Shown: positions 58,669 through 64,000 of the stretch, one piece after another
Layout: the number at the start of each line of letters is the position of its first letter
Position numbering within the stretch: the stretch's first letter is position 1
Source of the DNA: Crotalaria pallida
Taxonomy: Eukaryota; Streptophyta; Magnoliopsida; Fabales; Fabaceae
NCBI GenBank assembly: GCA_037953625.1
Contig: CM075656.1
Location: 88,865,001 to 88,929,000, forward strand
Length of the DNA stretch: 64,000 bases
Direction of reading: 5' to 3'
Notes under the pieces: model-generated
What the model saw: only the letters and a program-made list of their open reading frames with translations
Database searches by the model: none
Told to the model about the DNA's origin: nothing
Translations under genes and position numbers: made by a program

Positions 58669-58817
58669 ATCTATTTAAACACTCTCATTATTGAATGAAG
58701 GCTATTATTTTCCTGAAAAGGTTACATGTCCTTAAAAAAAATTAAAATTTGAAAAGGTTATATTAAATTCAAGCTTAAATTTTAATGTACTGAATATGCA
58801 AAATGCACATTTTTTAT

Positions 58818-59330
58818 TTTTATTTTTTTTAGGTAAGAAAAAATTCATTAAAAGCAAGAAGGAAAAGATATGCTTCCAGTCAGAAGAAAAAACACAATAT
58901 CCAAGTTACAACACAACCATTGTTGCAGACAAAAAAAACCAGCAACATTAGACACTGATGCAGACAAAAAAACAGCAACATTAGCCATACGACACCCCTA
59001 AAAACACCAATATGCCCCAACCTACATAAACAATTTCTTTGCAACAGTACACAAAAGAAATAGCAGAAAGACAAAAAAAATAAAATAGAAGAGCAGAACT
59101 CTGATGCATAAGGCAAGACATAACACCCCAACAAAGTGTGCTCCACTTCATAAACAGAGATCCATCACATTCTGCAGTACCCTTGCAAGCTTAAAATTGG
59201 ATTGGTTAGCCATTAGAAGATTGACATCCAAGGCGCTTTGTGTTTGCCCTTTAACCACGCCCATGACCTATGTTTTATTTTATCTATCACAATCACATCT
59301 TCAATTGTCATAATTTTTTAGCAAAATAGA
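58818..59330 (-). pseudogene. LINE (non-LTR retrotransposon) 3' remnant
   Basis: The minus-strand translation near 59250-59320 reads DKIKHRSWAWLKGKHKAPW, the conserved C-terminal words (IKxRSWxWLKxK) of plant LINE reverse-transcriptase polyproteins. A stop-containing tail follows, then a hydrophobic frame (58880-59146) typical of the 3' untranslated part. The sequence ends in an A-rich tail (T-rich on the plus strand, 58811-58830). The element is strongly 5'-truncated. Confidence 0.6.
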
Positions 59331-60282
59331 ACACCATTTCAACACAACCAAATACTCCAAATCCCTGCAATCCAGATCACAGACCAGAATTTGCCCATTT
59401 TGTTACTTTTCAGGACCTACATATGCTGGCAAAAGTGATCCACACTATCTGAAGGTAGGACTGTACCGAAACCAAGCCATATATAAACATGTAACCAACT
59501 GATTTGTTGGTACAAGCACAAGTGTTCCTCAAGTAACTAGTAAAGATAAACAATTTGAACTGATTGTTAGCAAGACCCTTCTTTTCATAGTAAAAAAGTA
59601 AGGATATATTTATTCTTGAATAATAAAGTGCATTGTAATCTTAATCTTAATTTATTAAATGTATCGATGAGTGAGCATATTTTTGCTTTCAGTTTAGAAA
59701 CAAATTCAATCTGTTAGAAATGCTGCATTTCAAAAACATCAAGAAAAAAATGTGGCTGTTATTATACCTCTGATTATCATCCTCTTCAACCTGTTTTGTT
59801 TCTACCATATAAGTACAAAGTTTAACACCAAACCAAACATTAAGGAACAACATAAACAAATATGGAGTACATAATTGGGGTCACGACATAAATCATACAC
59901 CGCATTCACCGGACCCCCTTTCCTTTTAATTATAGATCCAGGTTTAACTTTGAAGCACATTGTTGTAATTAAATTAAGATTTCTGATTGCATCATTGTTG
60001 ACTGGATATGAGAGTTGCTAAAGTCAATTATAATTGATGCATCACTAAATTATGTAGTGTACAATTATTTAGTTATTGACCAATGATGCAGAATTATTCA
60101 TTATGCATGACAATAATTACGGTGAGCAATGAAGCAAAGTAACAAACTATGCCTTTCGTAACTAAACAAAACAGCAAATGTGCAAAATCAGGGGGTAACA
60201 ACTATATTACTATAATACCAACCAGGAGTTCAGTATTGACAAAGGGAAGCAATTTATTGAACTATTGAGTTTGAGTTTGAAG
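59331..60282. other. Intergenic, nothing recognised
   Basis: Less repetitive than most of the window. It includes the probable 3' untranslated region of the FRIGIDA-like gene next to 60283. Confidence 0.5.
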
Positions 60283-61842
60283 CTAATGAGATCCTTGGTA
60301 ATAATGTTGCAAACCCACACCACCGTGAGTATAGGCGCTATGGCCTCCACCATAATAACTGGATGGCACATGAAGCATTGATGAGTTTAAATTAGAACCG
60401 CCTAGACCATAAGGCCCAACCAAGGGTCGTACTATTTGGGTAGGGGACACCATGCCCAATGGCATGGTTGGCGAGCTCGTGTATGGATTTGGATGTTGTG
60501 TCAACACGCCTGATGAAAAGCCGCAATGTTGGTGGTACTGGTGTGTTGCCAAGTTGCCATTATTGACATTGTTCGGGGCAGGTGCAGGACCAACTGGAGC
60601 CAATGTTTGAGTGAGCTTCGTCCCACCTTGTTGTTGCTCAACCTTCTGCTTTTTTCTCTTTTGGAATTGTTGTTGTTGTTGTTGATGCTGAGGAGGCTTT
60701 GCAGCATCAGAAGCAGGTGCAGGTTGTTTCTGTTGTTTCCTAAGTAATTTGTTAAGTGACTTCTGCCTCTTCAATTCATCTATTCGCTGCTTAAGGCTAG
60801 TTAGGGGATATTCAAATTCAAGCTTATGATTCTCAACAATCTCAATCACCTCTCTAATGGCTTGCATTTCTCTAGCTATAATATCACTCGGGGACTTCCT
60901 TTCCTCGGAGAGTCTTTTGGAAAGTTCCTTCGACTCATCCACAAACGCTTTCAAAATGGGAACCGGCGAGATCTTATCCGCGAGATCATACTCAAAAACA
61001 TAATTGACAGCGAGAATATGTTTCCCCCTCTCGACAAGTTTCCGAATAATGTAGGGAACTCTATCCGCGAAACCGGTCATATGGCGCAGCTCGGGAAACT
61101 CTGCATTGTCAACAACGACCACTGACATAACCGCATACTCAACAAGATCATCGATACCGATTTCAGTAACCAAACCATAGGCCGTTACAAAGTGAAAAAA
61201 TGCCAATGCTCCTAAAGCATTCACATTATCAACACTCATCTTCTCTTTCCACTCCTTAGCCATCTTCAACGCTCTGTCCCTCGTCTCGGAGCTCATGCTC
61301 GGCTTCAAAACCCTGAGCTGCCTCAACAATATCATGCAAATCTTCTTCAAAAAGCGCAATTCCCTTTCTTTCAATTCATTATTGTTAGTATTATACAGGT
61401 GATGATAATAACCTTCCAATGATTCCAAAGCCATCTCGGCCGGGTTTGGCGCGTACAGCAACGCGCCAGGAAGCTCGGCCTGGAATTGAAGCCTATGCTT
61501 GGGATGGGCATTAACGTAATTTATGAAGGCTTTACCATCCATGTTCTGGAAGAGAAGAACGAATTCGTGGGTGGGAAGAATGGAAGGCGTCGAAACGCAG
61601 GATGAAGGGTCGTTTGGGGTAGGGGGTGAGGGTGTTAGGGTTTGGAGGAGGTGGAAACGGTGGGTGAGGGAGGATTGAATGGAAGAGAAGTGAGAATCGA
61701 TGTGGGGCCAAGAGAGAAGGAGGGAATTGGAGAAGGAGAGGGAAGATTGGGATTGGAGATCATCGAACGCTTTCTTTAGATTATGTTTCTTAGAATCGAT
61801 GAGGTTCAGTGCCTCTGAGATAGTCTTCAACGACGACGACAT
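60283..61842 (-). CDS. FRIGIDA-like protein
   Basis: 519 residues in one exon, ATG at 61840-61842, a normal length for the family. FRIGIDA-like proteins are plant nuclear proteins related to FRIGIDA, which promotes FLC expression and delays flowering; individual members differ in role. Residues 1-70 (ISEALNLIDSKKHNLKKAFDDLQ) form the usual N-terminal coiled coil. The Frigida domain spans about 95-365, with MDGKAFINYVNAH, LYAPNPAEMALESLEGYY, RDRALKMAKEWK, GFADRVPYIIRKLVERG, VNYVFEYDLADKISPVPILK. A second coiled coil (about 310-370) leads to a Lys-rich segment, a glutamine run and basic KRKKQK (about 385-400, a possible nuclear signal), then a Gly/Tyr/Pro-rich disordered tail ending YYQGSH. The leader contains AAAACCCTAA (telo-box-like, about 61852-61861). 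The assignment to a numbered FRL member is not attempted. Confidence 0.92.
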   Translation of the reverse strand: MSSSLKTISEALNLIDSKKHNLKKAFDDLQSQSSLSFSNSLLLSWPHIDSHFSSIQSSLTHRFHLLQTLTPSPPTPNDPSSCVSTPSILPTHEFVLLFQNMDGKAFINYVNAHPKHRLQFQAELPGALLYAPNPAEMALESLEGYYHHLYNTNNNELKERELRFLKKICMILLRQLRVLKPSMSSETRDRALKMAKEWKEKMSVDNVNALGALAFFHFVTAYGLVTEIGIDDLVEYAVMSVVVVDNAEFPELRHMTGFADRVPYIIRKLVERGKHILAVNYVFEYDLADKISPVPILKAFVDESKELSKRLSEERKSPSDIIAREMQAIREVIEIVENHKLEFEYPLTSLKQRIDELKRQKSLNKLLRKQQKQPAPASDAAKPPQHQQQQQQFQKRKKQKVEQQQGGTKLTQTLAPVGPAPAPNNVNNGNLATHQYHQHCGFSSGVLTQHPNPYTSSPTMPLGMVSPTQIVRPLVGPYGLGGSNLNSSMLHVPSSYYGGGHSAYTHGGVGLQHYYQGSH

Positions 61843-62072
61843 TGTTCTTTGTTAGGGTTTTCAGAGTGAGTGGGGAATTGAGGAGTTATGACGACGCCGT
61901 TTTGCAACCAAAGCGATTCCTTTTTGCATTTACTGGGGCAACCTGTTGGTACACTACACGTCTGCATGACACGCATATGTTCCTTCAGGAGCAGCACACT
62001 TGCCTCTCCTACTCCTATGCCACCCCGTCTCCTTGGCCACGAAAATAAAACATCAAATTAAAAAAAAAAAAA

Positions 62073-62576
62073 AACTTATTTAACCTTTTAGTTCTTGAAC
62101 GTAAGTGCTCTTTTGGAATTGGTTTTTAAATTTTTCTCGATGCTTTGAATCCTTGAACTTTGTTCAATTTTTGGAAATAATCCTTTCATTACTTAAGTGA
62201 TGATATAGCCTATGACATGTCACGTTACTGTTGCAATATCGACGAGCGATGCGTTATGTACCGTCACGTGACACTACATGATTTTTTTTAACTTTTTTTA
62301 AAAATTATTAAAAGATTCGATTTTCTTTTTAAAAATTATTTTTAATAAATTTGAATTTTTTTTTAATTTAAAAAAAATTACGTGGCATCATCTGACACGT
62401 TATCTATTGATGTGGTGAAAATGACGTGACATTTCCTCGATTATATCACCACTTAAGTAATGAAAGGACCATTTCGAAAATTTGAGCAAAATTTAGGAAC
62501 TCAAAGCATCGAAAAAAGTTCAAGATCAATTCCAAAAGAGGACCTAAATTTAGGGACTAATTACTTAAATAAGCCT
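62073..62576. mobile_element. Foldback element with ~230-bp arms
   Basis: CTTATTTAACCTTTTAGTTC at the left pairs loosely with the right end (AATTACTTAAATAAGCC). CCTTTCATTACTTAAGTG pairs with CACTTAAGTAATGAAAGG, and TATGACATGTCACGT with TGACGTGACAT. The centre is an A/T run. Non-coding. Confidence 0.7.
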
Positions 62577-62584
62577 AAAAAAAA

Positions 62585-62962
62585 TTATTCCTTTCTTCCC
62601 AATATATAAAACCCTTTTGATAGATTTTATGACTATTAAGAAAGTTGATTAATTTAATTAATGGTATTTAAAATATGAATATTTGATATATATTTTTAAA
62701 ATTACCCCTATTAGTAATTTTGAGAATCTAAAAAGTGTTAAGTAAATAAGTATGCTTATAAAAAGAATTAATTAGTCGTCATTGAAATTTGATATAATAT
62801 GATATAAACAGAAACAAAACAAAAGTGTTAAAAAAATCTTTTATTGTCTGCGTAAGACAGCCGGTGGCTGCAGGGACACTTAGGATTTCCCCCTCCCTCA
62901 GGTCATGGTTCTAGTCCCAGACCTCCCATGTAAAAAAAAAAAAAAATCTTTTATTTAAAGAT
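62585..62962. mobile_element. MITE family C, copy with a SINE inside
   Basis: TCCTTTCTTCCCAATATATAA... AAATTACCCCTATTAG... follows family C copy 1. It is interrupted at 62846 by SINE S1 and resumes with AAATCTTTTATTTAAAGATGG. Confidence 0.7.
62831..62955 (+). mobile_element. Small SINE, family S1, copy b
   Basis: GTCTGCGTAAGACAGCCGG... CCTCCCATGTAAA plus an A run, bounded by the perfect 15-base duplication AAAAAATCTTTTATT (62831-62845, 62941-62955). Confidence 0.85.
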
Positions 62963-63316
62963 GGAGTTAGTCATTTCTTAATCTTGATTTTCAAGGTTAC
63001 GGATAACCATTGCAAAATAAATGTATTTTATGACAATTATAACTTAAAAATTTAAAAATATTGTATTTTAGTTTTTTTAAAAAACACAATTATTTTTTAA
63101 ATGTTTATCTCCAGTTTTGAAGATTGAGGTTAAAAAAATTTAAAAAAAAAATGTTAACAAGTGTCTTTACTTGACGGCACATGTTAGGAAGGCAAATATA
63201 GTACAAAATTATTGAAAATTTTATTTTTTTATATTTTCAAAAGAAGAATTAATACCCATTTATAATTGTTTTTCACCTTTAAAAACCTTAACAAATATCC
63301 TAAACCCTTTAAAAAA
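62963..63316. other. Intergenic, AT-rich, nothing recognised
   Basis: Only A/T runs and weak inverted pairs. Confidence 0.4.
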
Positions 63317-63448
63317 AATATTTTTTTCTTTTGGTTTACATGGGAGGTCTGGGACTAGAACCCATAACCTGGGGGAGGGGGAAATCCTAAGTGTCCCTGC
63401 AGCCACCAACTGGGCTGTCTTACGCGGACAAAAAAGAATATTTTTTTC
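63317..63448 (-). mobile_element. Small SINE, family S1, copy c
   Basis: The reverse of copies a and b: TTTACATGGGAGGTCTGGGA at the left, GGGCTGTCTTACGCGGAC at the right, with AATATTTTTTTC on both flanks as the target duplication. Confidence 0.82.
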
Positions 63449-63465
63449 ATTCCTTAATACTTCCA

Positions 63466-63745
63466 CCAATTCTATTTAAAAGGTCAAATTTTAATTTATA
63501 AGAATTCTCTGGTACTAATTATAGGTCACTTTGTGTTTTTTTAGCAAGCATTTATTATTTCTTTTTTATTTTATTTGTTGTTTGTTTATTAATGTGAAAT
63601 AATACATTGTGAAATTTTCAATATAAGATGAGAGGGTAAAATCGTAATGTTAAGGTATCTTCCTAAAGTTTCAAAAAATATAACGACTCTTCTTAGTCTG
63701 TATGATATGGTTAAATATGACCTATAAATAGGACTAGGTGAAGTA
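63466..63745. mobile_element. Diverged MITE family A, reverse copy
   Basis: TACTAATTATAGGTCACTTT, CATTTATTATTTC, GAGGGTAAAATCGTAATGTTA and AAATATGACCTATAAATAGG follow family A in reverse at reduced identity. The ends are decayed. Confidence 0.5.
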
Positions 63746-63787
63746 TATAAGTTTTTTTTTAGAATTTACATTCACCAAGGACTCTGA

Positions 63788-63935
63788 TCTCTTTAGTCCT
63801 AAATGTAAGATTCTTTAGATAAATTTATGTTAACCAAGAAAATTTTATTAATGGCATTAGAATTATAAATATTTAATATACTTTATTCAAAACTACCCCT
63901 AATTGTTATTCATATTCTAAAATGTAATTGATTTA
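63788..63935. mobile_element. MITE family C, partial copy at the right edge
   Basis: TCTTTAGTCCTAAATGTAAG... GTTAACCAAGAAAATTTT... AAACTACCCCTAATTG follows family C; the remainder is beyond or decayed. Confidence 0.5.
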
Positions 63936-64000
63936 ATATATATATATATATGTTTTTTTTGTTTTACACCAATGGTTTCATTTAGTTGACAGCAAAAGAC

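Overview
This window is nuclear DNA from a flowering plant. It is AT-rich and gene-poor, with a GT-AG intron donor, plant TATA boxes, a eukaryotic tRNA-Gly gene and dense plant transposons (Ty3/gypsy, Ty1/copia, SINEs, 'CTCCCTCC'-type MITEs). A eudicot is most likely. A legume of the Medicago/Trifolium type is my inference from the overall look of the repeats; it is not proven here.

Host genes are few. Exon 1 of a polygalacturonase-like secreted protein runs off the left edge (221-433, minus). Four small single-exon genes, all on the minus strand (2251-2499, 21500-21787, 28400-28681, 49828-50049), encode one family of 73-95 residue proteins of unknown function. Three of them also share a promoter cassette. 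A tRNA-Gly(GCC) gene lies at 57529-57599, and a complete FRIGIDA-like gene at 60283-61842 (minus).

The rest is mostly mobile DNA. From 8.0 to 13.1 kb there is a non-autonomous LTR retrotransposon with a tRNA-Asp primer site and very different LTRs. From 13.3 to 19.2 kb there is a decayed Ty1/copia element. Two foldback elements lie at 22.6-24.0 kb (five internal hairpins) and 24.3-24.8 kb (one long hairpin). From 33.0 to 49.4 kb there is a three-level nest: a MITE is split by a Tat-like Ty3/gypsy element (target duplication TAAGC), and one LTR of that element is split by a second non-autonomous LTR element (target duplication CCTAT) related to the 8 kb one. The gypsy element carries broken gag-protease-RT-RNase H-integrase reading frames on the minus strand and an opposite-strand spliced reading frame (40375-42188) of the 'putative gypsy type transposon' kind. 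The right part (50-64 kb) holds SINEs with clean target duplications, several MITE families including a second three-level nest (54.2-54.9 kb), and a LINE 3' remnant.

The observations most worth following are the small-protein family with its shared promoter, the non-autonomous LTR family with a conserved WDPG protein and doubled polypurine tracts, and the five-hairpin foldback element.
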